Positions 8,171 through 19,637 of a stretch of DNA of 64,000 nucleotides are shown piece by piece. The number at the start of each line of letters is the position of its first letter. Positions within the stretch are counted from its first letter, which is position 1. A program made the translations under genes and the position numbers. The notes beneath the pieces are model-generated. The model ran no database searches. It saw nothing but the letters and a program-made list of their open reading frames with translations, and was not told the DNA's origin. The DNA is from Acinetobacter sp. NIPH 2699 (GTDB lineage: Bacteria; Pseudomonadota; Gammaproteobacteria; Pseudomonadales; Moraxellaceae): NCBI RefSeq assembly GCF_022549355.1, contig NZ_JAKZGL010000003.1:124001-188000 (forward strand), read 5' to 3'.

Positions 8171-10330
8171 TTAATATTTAAATTTTACCGTAAAGTTAAT
8201 CTGACGTGGATCGCCTAAGCTGATTAGGTTTTCATTTAGCGCCCCCGCATAATAATCCTTATCAAACAAATTACGGATCGCCAGTTGAGCACCCCAGTGT
8301 TCGGCATCATAACCCGCCTGAGTATCAAACAAAGTGTAGCTTGGAATATCAACATCTAGGCCATTGATACTTTTCTTGGTTTCACCTCTAAAACCTGCAC
8401 CGATGTACCAACCGAGCTGAGCATTTGCTTCGAAATGATAGCGCGTAGAAAAGCTATAACTGTGCTTAGGTACATTGTCGATACGTAGTCCAATATTCTC
8501 CACTTGAGTATCTGCACTGGTTTTTGCATCGGGCGTATAGGTATATGCTGCGGTCAGTGTGAGTTGATCAAACAGTTGTGCATTGACTTCGGTTTCGACA
8601 CCGCGCGTCATTTGTTCACCGCGCTGTATTTTAAAGCCATTATTAATCGGGTCGGTAACCGAAACATTTTGGCGGCGTAGGTCAAACCAAGCAATGCTGC
8701 CTTGAATACGTTGGTCGGGGCTTTGCAGTTTTAAACCGACTTCGATTTGTTTGCCTTTTTCGGGTTTAAATGTGTTGTCATAGAAATCTGTTCCACTGAC
8801 GGGTAAGAACGAGGTTGCATAACTGACATAAGGTGCAACGATATCATTGATGCTATACAGCAGCGAAGCATTGCCTGTAAAGGCATTGTCAGATTGCGTT
8901 GATTTGGTATTTTTGATCAAATTGGTGCTTTGTGTTTCTGCCCAATCATGACGACCCGCGAGATTTAAAACCAGTTGTTCATTCAGTTGAATACGATCAC
9001 GTAGATATAAGCCCGTGTATTTGAGACGATTGATATCATGATTGGTTGGTGATTCTGGGCAAGTGACAGTCGTATTATATTGGGGTTTATATAGATTTAA
9101 ATTATCGACTGTGCAGCGATTATTGATGTAATCACTTTTCTCTTGCATGGCATCGACACCAATGGTCAATTCATGCGACATATCGGCGAGCTTAAATGTT
9201 CTTTGTAGTTGGTTGTCGATCGCAAGGTTCAGATTGTCCACATCCTGATAGCGTCCCTGACGTTGAATGGTGGTGTAATCTATTTTTCCATCTTTATCTT
9301 TGGCCCAAAAGCTTTTCCCTGTTGCCGCAAACACCGCTGGACCCAGCATTTCGGTTTTTTGTATAGCGAAATTCTGTTTAAACTGCCATTCATTCTCAAA
9401 AGTATGAGCGACGTTATAACCTGCACGATAGACATCGGCGTTGTAGCCACCATGTGATGGTTCACTTATAAATAATTTTGAATCAAGTGAACCATTTGGA
9501 TTGGTTAACAGCGTTCCCATGATAGGTAAGCCCTGTTGGCGCATATATTCACGATGTTGATAACTGGCAATCACGGAAAGATCAGTTTTTTCACCTAGAT
9601 CAAAAGTATAAGACGGTGAAATATAGTAATTTTTAAAATAGACAAAGTCCGTTGGGTCATTCTGATCAGCAATACGTCCATTGATACGAAAGGCACCTTT
9701 ATCGCTGTCATTGGGACTGTAGTTTAGATCAAATGTGCCTTGTTTGAGTTGATTGGAGCCATAGGTCAATGAACCATGATAAAAGGTTTCTGCTTGTGGC
9801 CGCTTGGTGACCATATTGACCATACCACCGGGCTGCACTAAACCAAAATTCACGGATGCGGGGCCTTTTAAAACTTGGACTTGATCCATGCCTGAAATTT
9901 CGGTGGCAACGAACGTACTTTGACCTTGGCGTAATCCATCAATAAACACCTGATCAGATGAGTTTTGTCCCCGAATAATAAAGTCATCCCAGCCACGTCG
10001 CCCGAGTTGTCCTGATACCACACCCGCAATACCATTGATGGCTTCGGTAAGGCTAGAGGCTTGCTTTTGTTCTAATTGTTGTTGGCTAATCACACTGACG
10101 GATTGAGCTGTTTTAAATAAAGGTGCATCTGACTTTAAGACCGAGCTGGCTTTGTTGGCAACGTAACTCAAAGTCGGTTCTTTTTCTGCCTGAATCTCAA
10201 TCGTCGGCAAGATATTGGTTGATTGGTTATTTGGGGGAGTCACGTTTTCTGCATGACTTGTGGTCATGACGGTAAAAACAGCAAGAGCTAAGAGGGTGGG
10301 TGAAGATGGGAGTCGTTGCGATGGTCGCAT
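8171..10330 (-). CDS. TonB-dependent siderophore receptor
   Basis: A 719-residue outer-membrane receptor that imports a ferric siderophore using TonB energy. It has a signal peptide (cleavage near SHA|EN, residue 27), a plug domain (about 60-170, with FIIRGQNSSDQVFIDGLRQG and VLKGPASVNFGLVQPGGMVN) and a beta-barrel to the C terminus. The barrel closes with the typical signature NLFDKDYYAGAL ... RQINFTVKFKY. The best match by eye is the ferrichrome/hydroxamate-type siderophore receptor group (FhuA/FoxA-like), but the ligand cannot be read from sequence. It is a single-gene unit with a Fur box upstream. Confidence 0.9.
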   Translation of the reverse strand: MRPSQRLPSSPTLLALAVFTVMTTSHAENVTPPNNQSTNILPTIEIQAEKEPTLSYVANKASSVLKSDAPLFKTAQSVSVISQQQLEQKQASSLTEAINGIAGVVSGQLGRRGWDDFIIRGQNSSDQVFIDGLRQGQSTFVATEISGMDQVQVLKGPASVNFGLVQPGGMVNMVTKRPQAETFYHGSLTYGSNQLKQGTFDLNYSPNDSDKGAFRINGRIADQNDPTDFVYFKNYYISPSYTFDLGEKTDLSVIASYQHREYMRQQGLPIMGTLLTNPNGSLDSKLFISEPSHGGYNADVYRAGYNVAHTFENEWQFKQNFAIQKTEMLGPAVFAATGKSFWAKDKDGKIDYTTIQRQGRYQDVDNLNLAIDNQLQRTFKLADMSHELTIGVDAMQEKSDYINNRCTVDNLNLYKPQYNTTVTCPESPTNHDINRLKYTGLYLRDRIQLNEQLVLNLAGRHDWAETQSTNLIKNTKSTQSDNAFTGNASLLYSINDIVAPYVSYATSFLPVSGTDFYDNTFKPEKGKQIEVGLKLQSPDQRIQGSIAWFDLRRQNVSVTDPINNGFKIQRGEQMTRGVETEVNAQLFDQLTLTAAYTYTPDAKTSADTQVENIGLRIDNVPKHSYSFSTRYHFEANAQLGWYIGAGFRGETKKSINGLDVDIPSYTLFDTQAGYDAEHWGAQLAIRNLFDKDYYAGALNENLISLGDPRQINFTVKFKY

Positions 10331-10365
10331 AAGTGAGTCAGCCTAGACAAGCAGAAGTTGGATTT

Positions 10366-10384
10366 GATAATGAGAATTATTATA
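10366..10384 (-). promoter_or_regulatory. Fur box upstream of the TonB receptor
   Basis: GATAATGAGAATTATTATA matches 16 of 19 positions of the classical Fur consensus and lies 36 bases before the receptor start. It implies iron-repressed expression. Confidence 0.8.
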
Positions 10385-10581
10385 TTTAAAAAGGGGCGTT
10401 TTTAAAATGTCCAAAATATTTATTTTTAAATTGAATGAGAGGGAAAACTACTGTCTAAAAAACAATCTAAAATCTGTAGTTATGATCAGAATCGTTGAGT
10501 GAGTCATGGATGAAATAGAAAAGAATGGGGTGTGTAAAAATTATTTCATCATAGAAAATGAAAAATACAGCGAAATTTGTT

Positions 10582-10587
10582 TATAAT
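10582..10587 (+). promoter_or_regulatory. Candidate -10 box for guaB
   Basis: A perfect TATAAT lies 30 bases before the guaB ATG. The corresponding -35 region is poor, so this is a tentative call. Confidence 0.4.
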
Positions 10588-10589
10588 AG

Positions 10590-12083
<1,494 letters not shown>

Positions 12084-12102
12084 TTTTTGGTAACTGTTTA
12101 GA

Positions 12103-12138
12103 TTGAAAAACCGTCAGTTCACTGGCGGTTTTTTGGTT
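12103..12138 (+). terminator. Intrinsic terminator of guaB
   Basis: AAAACCGTCAG / CTGGCGGTTTT stem (one G-T pair), loop TTCA, then a T-run. Confidence 0.85.
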
Positions 12139-12209
12139 TTGGTGTAAAGTGAATAACATGAGGAAGATATGGTTACAATCCATATAAAAGATAAGAAAGC
12201 GAGTAAATA

Positions 12210-13547
12210 ATGAGTTATTTTGGTACTGATGGAATTCGTGGAAAATTTGGACAAATGCCGATTACCCCTGAGTTTGCATTAAAACTAGGCTTTGCGGCAG
12301 GAAAAGTATTAAAACGTACCAGCCCGAAAAATAAACCGATTGTCGTTTTGGGGAAAGATACACGTTTATCGGGTTATATTTTAGAAGCAGCATTGCAAGC
12401 AGGCCTCAATGCGGCAGGTGTTTATGTCCATTTATTGGGTCCGTTGCCAACACCAGCCATTGCCCATTTGACCCGTGCGCTACATGCCCATGCGGGGATT
12501 GTGATTTCAGCATCACATAACCCTTACTATGACAATGGGATTAAGTTTTTTTCGAGTGAGGGCAAAAAACTCCCAGATGCCTTACAAGAGCAAATTAACC
12601 AAGAATTAGAAAATGATCTTCAAATCGAGGACAATGCCAGCCTTGGTAAAAGTGTTCGGGTCAAAGATGCCAATGGACGCTATATCGAGTTTTGTAAGTC
12701 GACCTTCCCATATCATTTTGATTTGCGTAATTTAAAAATTGTGGTGGATTGTGCCAATGGTGCAGCCTATAGCGTTGGACCTTCGGTATTTCGTGAGTTA
12801 GGTGCGAAAGTGATTCCCCTTTATTACGAACCCGATGGTCTAAATATCAATGAAAACTGTGGTTCGACGCATCCTGAACATTTACAGAAAGCGGTTGTTG
12901 AACATAACGCTGATCTAGGTATTGCCTTTGATGGTGATGCTGATCGAGTGGTCATGGTGGATAAAAATGGTCAATTGATCGACGGTGATCATATTCTCTA
13001 TATCCTTGCAACACAGGCAAAGCATAAGCCCGCAGGTGTGGTTGGAACGGTGATGAGCAATATGGCACTTGAGTTGGCATTGCAAAAAGCTAATGTTGAT
13101 TTTGTCCGTGCAAACGTGGGTGACCGTTATGTTTTACAAGCACTGGAAGAAAAGGCTTGGGTCATTGGTGGTGAGCCATCAGGTCATATTCTGACACTGG
13201 ATAAGAGCACCACAGGCGATGCGATTATCGCTGCATTACAAGTGCTCACCGTGATGGTTGAGCAAGGTAAAGCTTTACATGAGTTGGTCGAAGGCTTTGA
13301 ATTATTCCCACAAATATTGGTTAATGTTCGCTTACAGCAGATGATTGATCCGTATTCTATTCCTGCCCTAGTTACCGAGTTTGAAAAAGCTGAACAACAA
13401 TTGAAGGGACGTGGCAGATTATTGATCCGTAAATCTGGGACTGAGCCTGTGATTCGCGTGATGGTTGAAGGTGATCAACAGCAAGAAGTTGAAGCTTTAG
13501 CCCACCAATTGGCTGATGCAGTGCGCGCTCAAGCCCAAGTTGCATAG
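12210..13547 (+). CDS. glmM: Phosphoglucosamine mutase
   Basis: Interconverts glucosamine-6-phosphate and glucosamine-1-phosphate for UDP-GlcNAc, feeding peptidoglycan and LPS synthesis. The phosphoserine loop [11 protein letters not shown] places the catalytic Ser at residue 102, as in E. coli GlmM. The Mg2+ loop DGDADR, the sugar-specificity GGEPSGH and the phosphate-binding [12 protein letters not shown] are all present. It is 445 residues long. pdxH follows 13 bases after the stop and then recJ, so the three probably form an operon. Confidence 0.98.
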   Translation: MSYFGTDGIRGKFGQMPITPEFALKLGFAAGKVLKRTSPKNKPIVVLGKDTRLSGYILEAALQAGLNAAGVYVHLLGPLPTPAIAHLTRALHAHAGIVISASHNPYYDNGIKFFSSEGKKLPDALQEQINQELENDLQIEDNASLGKSVRVKDANGRYIEFCKSTFPYHFDLRNLKIVVDCANGAAYSVGPSVFRELGAKVIPLYYEPDGLNINENCGSTHPEHLQKAVVEHNADLGIAFDGDADRVVMVDKNGQLIDGDHILYILATQAKHKPAGVVGTVMSNMALELALQKANVDFVRANVGDRYVLQALEEKAWVIGGEPSGHILTLDKSTTGDAIIAALQVLTVMVEQGKALHELVEGFELFPQILVNVRLQQMIDPYSIPALVTEFEKAEQQLKGRGRLLIRKSGTEPVIRVMVEGDQQQEVEALAHQLADAVRAQAQVA

Positions 13548-13560
13548 CGGAGAGTCAGCA

Positions 13561-14217
13561 ATGAGTGATGTGATTAAAGACTTAAGTGAATTACGTTTAA
13601 GTTATGAACAAGGTGAGTTACACGAAGCGCAGATTAGTGACCACCCACATCTTCAGTTTTTAAATTGGTTTAATCATGCTCTGGCTGCACATTTGCATGA
13701 GCCGTATACCATGTCTTTGGCAACGGCAAATGCACAAGGGCGACCACATGTGCGTACCGTACTGTTGCGTGGCGCAACGGAAGTTGGCTATGACTTTTAT
13801 ACCAATTATGATAGTCAAAAAGGCGTCGATCTTACTGAGAATCCTTTCGCTGAGCTGTTATTTTACTGGCCGAGTTTAGAACGTCAGGTCCGTATCAGTG
13901 GTCAGGTGATCAAGATTTCTGAACAAGAATCAATGGAGTATTACCGCAAACGCCCACGTGATAGTCAGATTGCAGCACATATTAGTACGCCACAAAGTGG
14001 ACGGATTGCCAGCCGTGATGAGTTACAGCAACGTTTCCAAGACCTACAACAGCAAATTGGTGAATTTGGTGAACTTGATAAGCCTGAATTTTGGGGAGGC
14101 TATCGTTTAGTTGCGGATTATTATGAGTTTTGGCAGGGACGACCGAATCGTTTACATGACCGTTTGAGTTATGAAAAACAAAATGGACTTTGGATTATCC
14201 AACGCTTGATGCCATAA
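13561..14217 (+). CDS. pdxH: Pyridoxine/pyridoxamine 5'-phosphate oxidase
   Basis: FMN-dependent oxidase making pyridoxal 5'-phosphate. The 218-residue protein has the FMN/PLP signatures RTVLLRG, FYTNYDSQKG and RVRISGQV-like RQVRISGQVIK. It ends with the family signature WQGRPNRLHDRLSYE ... RLMP. I chose ATG 13561 (MSDVIKDL) because GGAGAG sits just upstream. A longer in-frame opening from 13516 would overlap glmM and has no family similarity. Confidence 0.96.
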   Translation: MSDVIKDLSELRLSYEQGELHEAQISDHPHLQFLNWFNHALAAHLHEPYTMSLATANAQGRPHVRTVLLRGATEVGYDFYTNYDSQKGVDLTENPFAELLFYWPSLERQVRISGQVIKISEQESMEYYRKRPRDSQIAAHISTPQSGRIASRDELQQRFQDLQQQIGEFGELDKPEFWGGYRLVADYYEFWQGRPNRLHDRLSYEKQNGLWIIQRLMP

Positions 14218-15918
14218 ATGACCAAGATACACATTCAACAAAGACCTTTTCTGACACGCCCTGAACAGTTTCAGGGCGTACCATCGTTTATGGCTGAAAT
14301 TTTAGCGAGACGAGGAGTTCAATCTGAACAAGAACTTGAGCTGAAGCTCAAACATTTACGCTCACCTAACTTAAAAGGGCTAGATGTTGCGGTTGGACTG
14401 ATTGATCAAGCGATTGACCAGCAGAGAAAAATTGTCATTATCGGTGATTATGATGCCGATGGTGCAACCAGTACTGCGTTGATGGTCTTAGTATTACGAG
14501 AAATGGGTGCACAGGTTGAGTATCTTGTTCCTGATCGTTTTAAATATGGTTATGGGCTGACGCCAAAGATTGCAGAGCTGGCACAACAAAGCTATCAACC
14601 TGATTTACTGATTACCGTCGATAATGGTATTTCCAGTCATGCAGGTGTAGAAACCGCACAAGCTTTGGGCATGCAAGTAATTATTACCGATCATCACTTG
14701 ACCACAAAGGCGACGCCAAATGCAGAAGCGGTGGTCAACCCCAATCAATTGGGTTGTGATTTTCCGAGTAAGGCCTTGGCTGGTGTCGGCGTTGCTTTTT
14801 ATGTGTTAGCAAAATTGGCGAGTTATCGTAGTCAGCAGGGCAAAAGTAGCTGTAAAGTTACCCAATATCTAGATTTGGTGGCACTCGGCACCTATGCCGA
14901 TGTGGCGACCTTGGACTATAACAATCGGATTTTGATTGATACTGGTCTAAAGCGGATTCAGCAACAACAATGTCGCGCAGGAATTTTGGCTTTACTGGAT
15001 ATTGCGAAACGCGATGCAGCGACATTGCGTGCGCAAGACTTAGGTTTTGTTATCGGACCACGAATTAATGCCGCTGGGCGCATGGAAAGTATGCGTATCG
15101 GTATTGAGTGCCTGTTAGCTCCAGATATGGCAACGGCTTATCCGATCGCTCAGCAACTGAATCAACTCAATCTTGAACGTCGCCAAGTCGAAACTGAAAT
15201 GAAGCAACAAGCATTAACGGCTTTGCAGCACATTCAGCTTGAAACTGAGCATTTACCAGCGGCTTTGGTGATGTTTGATGAACAATGGCATCAAGGTGTG
15301 ATTGGTATTGTAGCGGGGCGCTTGAAGGAACAATTCTATCGTCCAAGCTTGGTATTCGCACCTGATGAAGATGGGATTCATATCAAAGGTTCAGCGCGTT
15401 CCATTGATGGGATTCATATTCGAGATATGATTGAACTGGTCGCAGAGCAGCGCCCAGATTTGATCAGCCATTTTGGTGGTCATGCAGCAGCGGCAGGGTT
15501 GACACTAAAAAAACAACACTTTGATGAATTTAAAATGGTATTTACCCAGTCGATTGCGGATATGGATAAAGATCTATTTCAAGCGACTTTGTGGACGGAT
15601 GGGGCATTAGTTGATTCAGCATTGCATTTGTCTACACTGGACTGGATTGAGCAGTTGGGACCTTGGGGGCAAAAGTTTCCACTGCCGCAGTTTGAAGGTC
15701 GGTTTAAAGTGATTGATTATCGTTGGTTGAAAGACCAACATTTAAAATTAAAAGTCTCACTTGGGCAGCAATCTGTCGATGCAATTGCTTTTAATGCAGT
15801 TGATCGTTTTGAATTTAATCCAATGTTAGGTTATGTCGATTTGGTTTATACCCTAGAACGTAATATCTATAATGGAAATACCAGCTTACAATTGCAAGTG
15901 GTACATTTAACACAATAA
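14218..15918 (+). CDS. recJ: Single-stranded-DNA-specific 5'-3' exonuclease RecJ
   Basis: DHH-family exonuclease used in recombination and mismatch repair. Motif I is GDYDADG (residues 76-82) and the DHH motif is at 158-160. GPRINAAGRM and the DHHA1 glycine-rich GGHAAAAGLT motif follow. The length of 566 residues is normal. The ATG directly abuts the pdxH stop (TAAATG), which implies translational coupling within the glmM-pdxH-recJ unit. Confidence 0.97.
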   Translation: MTKIHIQQRPFLTRPEQFQGVPSFMAEILARRGVQSEQELELKLKHLRSPNLKGLDVAVGLIDQAIDQQRKIVIIGDYDADGATSTALMVLVLREMGAQVEYLVPDRFKYGYGLTPKIAELAQQSYQPDLLITVDNGISSHAGVETAQALGMQVIITDHHLTTKATPNAEAVVNPNQLGCDFPSKALAGVGVAFYVLAKLASYRSQQGKSSCKVTQYLDLVALGTYADVATLDYNNRILIDTGLKRIQQQQCRAGILALLDIAKRDAATLRAQDLGFVIGPRINAAGRMESMRIGIECLLAPDMATAYPIAQQLNQLNLERRQVETEMKQQALTALQHIQLETEHLPAALVMFDEQWHQGVIGIVAGRLKEQFYRPSLVFAPDEDGIHIKGSARSIDGIHIRDMIELVAEQRPDLISHFGGHAAAAGLTLKKQHFDEFKMVFTQSIADMDKDLFQATLWTDGALVDSALHLSTLDWIEQLGPWGQKFPLPQFEGRFKVIDYRWLKDQHLKLKVSLGQQSVDAIAFNAVDRFEFNPMLGYVDLVYTLERNIYNGNTSLQLQVVHLTQ

Positions 15919-15952
15919 AAAAGCCGCTTTTAATAGCGACTTTTTTATATAT
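15917..15952. terminator. Bidirectional terminator between recJ and porin
   Basis: AAAAAGCCGCT / AGCGACTTTTT hairpin with one mismatch. It is T-rich on both strands and lies between convergent genes. Confidence 0.8.
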
Positions 15953-15961
15953 TTTTTAGAA

Positions 15962-16882
15962 TTAGAAACGGAATGTACCGTTAATACCATAAGAATTTGC
16001 ACCATCAATCGTTGTATAGCCAACACCTATGGCAAATTCAGGTGTAATGAATTTCTTGGCACGGATGTTGAAAATACTATCTGAGTCATCCGCAGTAGAG
16101 TCTGCAAATGAAATTCCTACGCTAAGTGTTGGATCAAGATAAAGATCAGCAGCCAAACGGTAAGTTGTTTCATCACCGATATAGGTTTGACCTTCAAAAT
16201 TGGTATAAAAGCCTGCAATTTGAGAAACATACTTTGCACGAAGAGTAACTGCTGTATCTTCATCTTCTCCAGAAACAGCCGCTGCATTAGAATAAGTGGT
16301 GATAAAACCATATTGAGCGGCTTGTGCAGGATCAAAACTTTCGGATAAATCAGCAATTCCAACTGCGAATAATAAGCCATTGATAGGTAAGAAACCTGCT
16401 TCAATAGAGTAACCATTCCCATCATTGCTAGCGAATTTATAAGAATATCCCAAAGCTTTGGCAGTTGTATCGATCTCAGTTCTATGGAGGCTACCAGCAA
16501 CATAGAATTGAGAGTTGGGGATAAAGAACTCACCATTGATACCTAGACTATTAAATTCTCGTTTGAGATCTACATCTGCAAGTGGCATTCCAAAAATGTT
16601 TGTAATTGGGTATTGGCCAGATTCTTTGGCATAAGTATAGCCTAATCCAATATTAGATGTTTTATCTAGGAAAGCTGCCTCAGCTAAAGGGGCACTGCGA
16701 GTTTGTACAGGATTGAAGTAATATTTACCATTGAGACTAACGGTATTTACTCGATGGCTATCAAGCTCACTGTCCTTAATATATGTATATTCATACGCAC
16801 CTGCTACTTCTGTTTGATAGGCATTTGTATTCAATGCAAAAACAGATGCAAAAAGTGCTGTGGCTAAGCTGAGTTTTTTCAT
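15962..16882 (-). CDS. Putative outer-membrane porin (paralogue 1)
   Basis: A 306-residue beta-barrel protein. It has a signal peptide (MKKLSLATALFASVFALNTNA|YQ), alternating strands rich in aromatic residues, and a C-terminal Phe (GINGTFRF) as expected for BAM-assembled porins. It carries YYFNPVQTRSAPLAEAAFL, a block shared with two other proteins in this window (17180-17947 and 29662-30579). The transported solute is unknown. It is transcribed toward recJ, with GGAGAC upstream of the ATG. Confidence 0.8.
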   Translation of the reverse strand: MKKLSLATALFASVFALNTNAYQTEVAGAYEYTYIKDSELDSHRVNTVSLNGKYYFNPVQTRSAPLAEAAFLDKTSNIGLGYTYAKESGQYPITNIFGMPLADVDLKREFNSLGINGEFFIPNSQFYVAGSLHRTEIDTTAKALGYSYKFASNDGNGYSIEAGFLPINGLLFAVGIADLSESFDPAQAAQYGFITTYSNAAAVSGEDEDTAVTLRAKYVSQIAGFYTNFEGQTYIGDETTYRLAADLYLDPTLSVGISFADSTADDSDSIFNIRAKKFITPEFAIGVGYTTIDGANSYGINGTFRF

Positions 16883-17111
16883 AAGGAGACCCCCTTCATT
16901 AAAATAATTAACTTATTAATATTTTGTTACAGCGGTAGTGTAATGAAAAATGGAAAAACGTCAATTATTAAATAAATGGTCAAATGCGTAATTCTCTTTT
17001 TATTTTAAGTGTTGTAATCAGACACTTTTTTATCATTTCGGTTGCTGATGATATTCAGTACGACATTTCATTTATGATGTTGAGATGGTTTATTCCAGCA
17101 GAGATATAAAA

Positions 17112-17150
17112 TAAAAAATACCCTGAAAATAAATTTTCAGGGTATTTCGT
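17112..17150 (-). terminator. Terminator of porin paralogue 2
   Basis: Perfect 15-bp inverted repeat (17116-17130 and 17133-17147, core ATACCCTGAAAAT), followed on the minus strand by a T-rich stretch. Confidence 0.85.
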
Positions 17151-17179
17151 TGTTGATTTAAAGTGTTTAACTTTAAGTA

Positions 17180-17947
17180 TTAGAAGCGGTATGCACCACG
17201 GATACCGTAAGTATTGTAGTCATCACCGAAACCGACACGACCTTCAAAGCTCACTTGTTGGTTGAGGAATTTTTTCGCTGAAATGCCCCACTCATCACGA
17301 TCAGTTAAGTCATTGTTGTAGTAGTCAGCTCCAACACTTAGCGTTTTATCAAGGTAGTAGTCACCTTTGATGCGATATTCGTCAAGATCACCAAACGCAC
17401 CATATGCTTCTAGGTTAATGTCATTACCACCGACTTGAGTTACATATTTAGCACGTACTGTTGGATCTGCACCATCTTTACCATCTTTTTCATCATAGCC
17501 GACTACACCAAGCGCAAGTAATAGACCTGGTGCTGGTAAATAACCGATTTCTGCACCGTAGGTTGTGACTTTCTGATCAATCGGTGTCTTGTCTACTTCA
17601 AATTCGCTACGACCAAGACGACCACTTACATAGAAATCACTGTCGGGTACAAAATACTCTACACCAACGCTATATTGAGAGTTTTTCACGCCGCTATTAT
17701 CAGCATAGTCGATTTTTGCGTTTACATTGCTGGCACGGTTTAAAAATGCTGCTTCTGCAAGGGGTGCATTACGAGTTTGCACTGGGTTAAAATAATAAGT
17801 CCCGTCAACACCAAAGCTATGATTACCATCGAAATCATCCCAATCTGTATAAGTATATGAACCACCTACTTCAGCTTGATAAGCATGAGCAGTTCCTGTT
17901 ACTGCAAGTGCAGATAAAAGTGCTGATGCAATTGCTAATTTTTTCAT
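17180..17947 (-). CDS. Putative outer-membrane porin (paralogue 2)
   Basis: A 255-residue relative of the preceding porin. The signal peptide ends near AHA|YQAEV, and the shared block YYFNPVQTRNAPLAEAAFLN and terminal GIRGAYRF are present. It is shorter than its two paralogues, mainly through shorter loops. It has its own terminator and lies in tandem with paralogue 1, so it is a probable local duplication that is now transcribed separately. Function beyond an outer-membrane channel is unknown. Confidence 0.8.
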   Translation of the reverse strand: MKKLAIASALLSALAVTGTAHAYQAEVGGSYTYTDWDDFDGNHSFGVDGTYYFNPVQTRNAPLAEAAFLNRASNVNAKIDYADNSGVKNSQYSVGVEYFVPDSDFYVSGRLGRSEFEVDKTPIDQKVTTYGAEIGYLPAPGLLLALGVVGYDEKDGKDGADPTVRAKYVTQVGGNDINLEAYGAFGDLDEYRIKGDYYLDKTLSVGADYYNNDLTDRDEWGISAKKFLNQQVSFEGRVGFGDDYNTYGIRGAYRF

Positions 17948-18355
17948 GGTTATGCCCCTTTGAGATAATGAACCAAATGAAATTTCGATTACATGTTTTG
18001 TTACAACTTCCAGTCTAGGCTAAAAACATCGTGCGTCAATCATAAGTCGGTAATCGAATGGTACGAATGTAAGCATACTGTAACTTGTTTGATTTAATTT
18101 ATTGATTATTATGGTAAAAAACTAATGTTTTGATTTATTAATACTTAGGAGAGATTGTGTGTTTTGGTATTTTAAGTGTAATTCATAAACACTATTGTCG
18201 CTAAATGTGTCGTTTGAAAATAATAAAATCAATAAGGAAAAAAGATCATTTTGAGATCAAAATCAGGAAATATCTTCGATTCACATAGGCTGTGTAGTGC
18301 AAAACACTTATGTTAAAATAATCGATTGAGTGAAAAATATTGTGAGACGAAACGC
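17948..18355. other. Intergenic region, porin 2 / prfB promoters
   Basis: About 400 AT-rich bases between divergent genes. It must contain both promoters, but I see no convincing -35/-10 pair, ORF or RNA structure. Confidence 0.4.
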
Positions 18356-19451
18356 GTGGAAATTAATCCGTATTTAAACCAATTGAAAGATTTATCTGAT
18401 CGTAGCCTGACACTACGGGGGTATCTTTGACTACGATCTAAAGGCTGAGCGCTTAGAAGAAGTTTTAAGAGAATTAGAAGACCCTGAGATTTGGAATGAT
18501 CAAAGCCGTGCGCAAGCGATCGCAAAAGAAAAGGGCAATTTAGAAAATACATTGGGTGTGTTTGATCGTCTTGCTGAACAGTTGGATGATGCCAAAGCCA
18601 TGCTTGATCTTGCTGTTGAAGCAGATGATGAAAGTTTGCTTATTGATGTACAAACAGAATTAGACAGTGCTGAAACTGCATTGGCCAATCTTGAATTCCG
18701 TCGTATGTTTAGTCATCCAATGGACCCAAACCCATGCTTCCTCGAAATCCAGTCAGGCTCTGGCGGTACCGAAGCGCAAGACTGGGCGTCCATGTTGTTG
18801 CGTATGTATATGCGTTGGATCGAGCGTCACGGTTTTAAAGCTGAATTGATGGAAGTGTCTGATGGTGATGTGGCAGGAATTAAATCTGCAACCATCCGTG
18901 TTGATGGTGAGTTTGCCTACGGTTGGTTACGGACTGAAACTGGCGTACATCGCTTAGTACGTAAATCACCATTTGATAGTAACAATAACCGTCATACCTC
19001 ATTCTCCGCTGTGTTTATTTCTCCTGAGATTGATGACAATATTGAAATTGATATCAATCCATCCGATGTGCGTACCGATACTTATCGTGCTTCGGGTGCG
19101 GGTGGTCAGCACATTAACAAAACTGATTCGGCGGTGCGTTTAACCCATGCACCAACAGGGATTGTGGTGGCTTGTCAGAACCAACGTTCACAACATGCCA
19201 ACCGTGATCATGCTTGGAAACAGTTACGTGCCAAACTCTATGAATTAGAGATGAGTAAACGTAATGAAGCCGCGCAAGCTTTGGAAGACTCGAAGTCGGA
19301 TATCGGTTGGGGAAGTCAGATTCGTTCTTATGTTTTAGATGACTCACGGATTAAAGACTTGCGTACAGGTGTGGAAAACTCAAACACCAAAGCGGTTCTT
19401 GATGGTGATCTGGACAAGTTTATTGAAGCAAGTTTAAAGCAGGGTCTATAA
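18356..19451 (+). CDS. prfB: Peptide chain release factor 2 (programmed +1 frameshift)
   Basis: RF2 terminates translation at UGA and UAA. The gene is split in two frames. A GTG start at 18356 gives [24 protein letters not shown] over 24 codons, then an in-frame TGA at 18428-18430. Translation resumes in the +1 frame at GAC (18429) as [12 protein letters not shown] and runs to 19451, for 364 residues in total. The slip site CTT-TGA-C with GGGGG just upstream is the classical RF2 autoregulatory signal. The SPF anticodon motif (KSPFDSNNN) and GGQ ([15 protein letters not shown]) are present. This is normal regulation, not a broken gene. Confidence 0.97.
18416..18431 (+). promoter_or_regulatory. 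RF2 programmed frameshift site
   Basis: CGGGGGTATCTTTGAC: internal Shine-Dalgarno-like GGGGG, slippery CTT and the UGA stop read by RF2 itself. Low RF2 slows termination and favours the +1 shift. Confidence 0.95.
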
Positions 19452-19535
19452 ACCTCTTTCCTAAAAAGAAAGGCTTTGTAAAATTAATTTAAACGGCAGG
19501 CTCGTTTAGCATTGGCTGGTTAATCGATAAAATAT

Positions 19536-19569
19536 GATATTAATATCGAAAAAAATGGATATTAATATT
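19536..19569 (+). promoter_or_regulatory. Twin palindromic operator candidate upstream of the ArsR gene
   Basis: GATATTAATATC (19536-19547, perfect 12-bp palindrome) is repeated as GATATTAATATT at 19558-19569. The two are 22 bases apart (two helical turns). This fits a dimeric winged-helix repressor binding twice on one face, most likely the downstream ArsR protein acting on its own promoter. Confidence 0.6.
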
Positions 19570-19637
19570 TGAAAATTTCGATATACTGGTCTGAGGTGCT
19601 GAACGAAGCTCTGCTTGTTGAGAAACGTGGTGACTCT

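Noticed and set aside
18552..19451. prfB as a truncated gene starting at 18552
   Set aside because: The upstream frame plus the CTT-TGA-C shift site restores the full RF2 protein.
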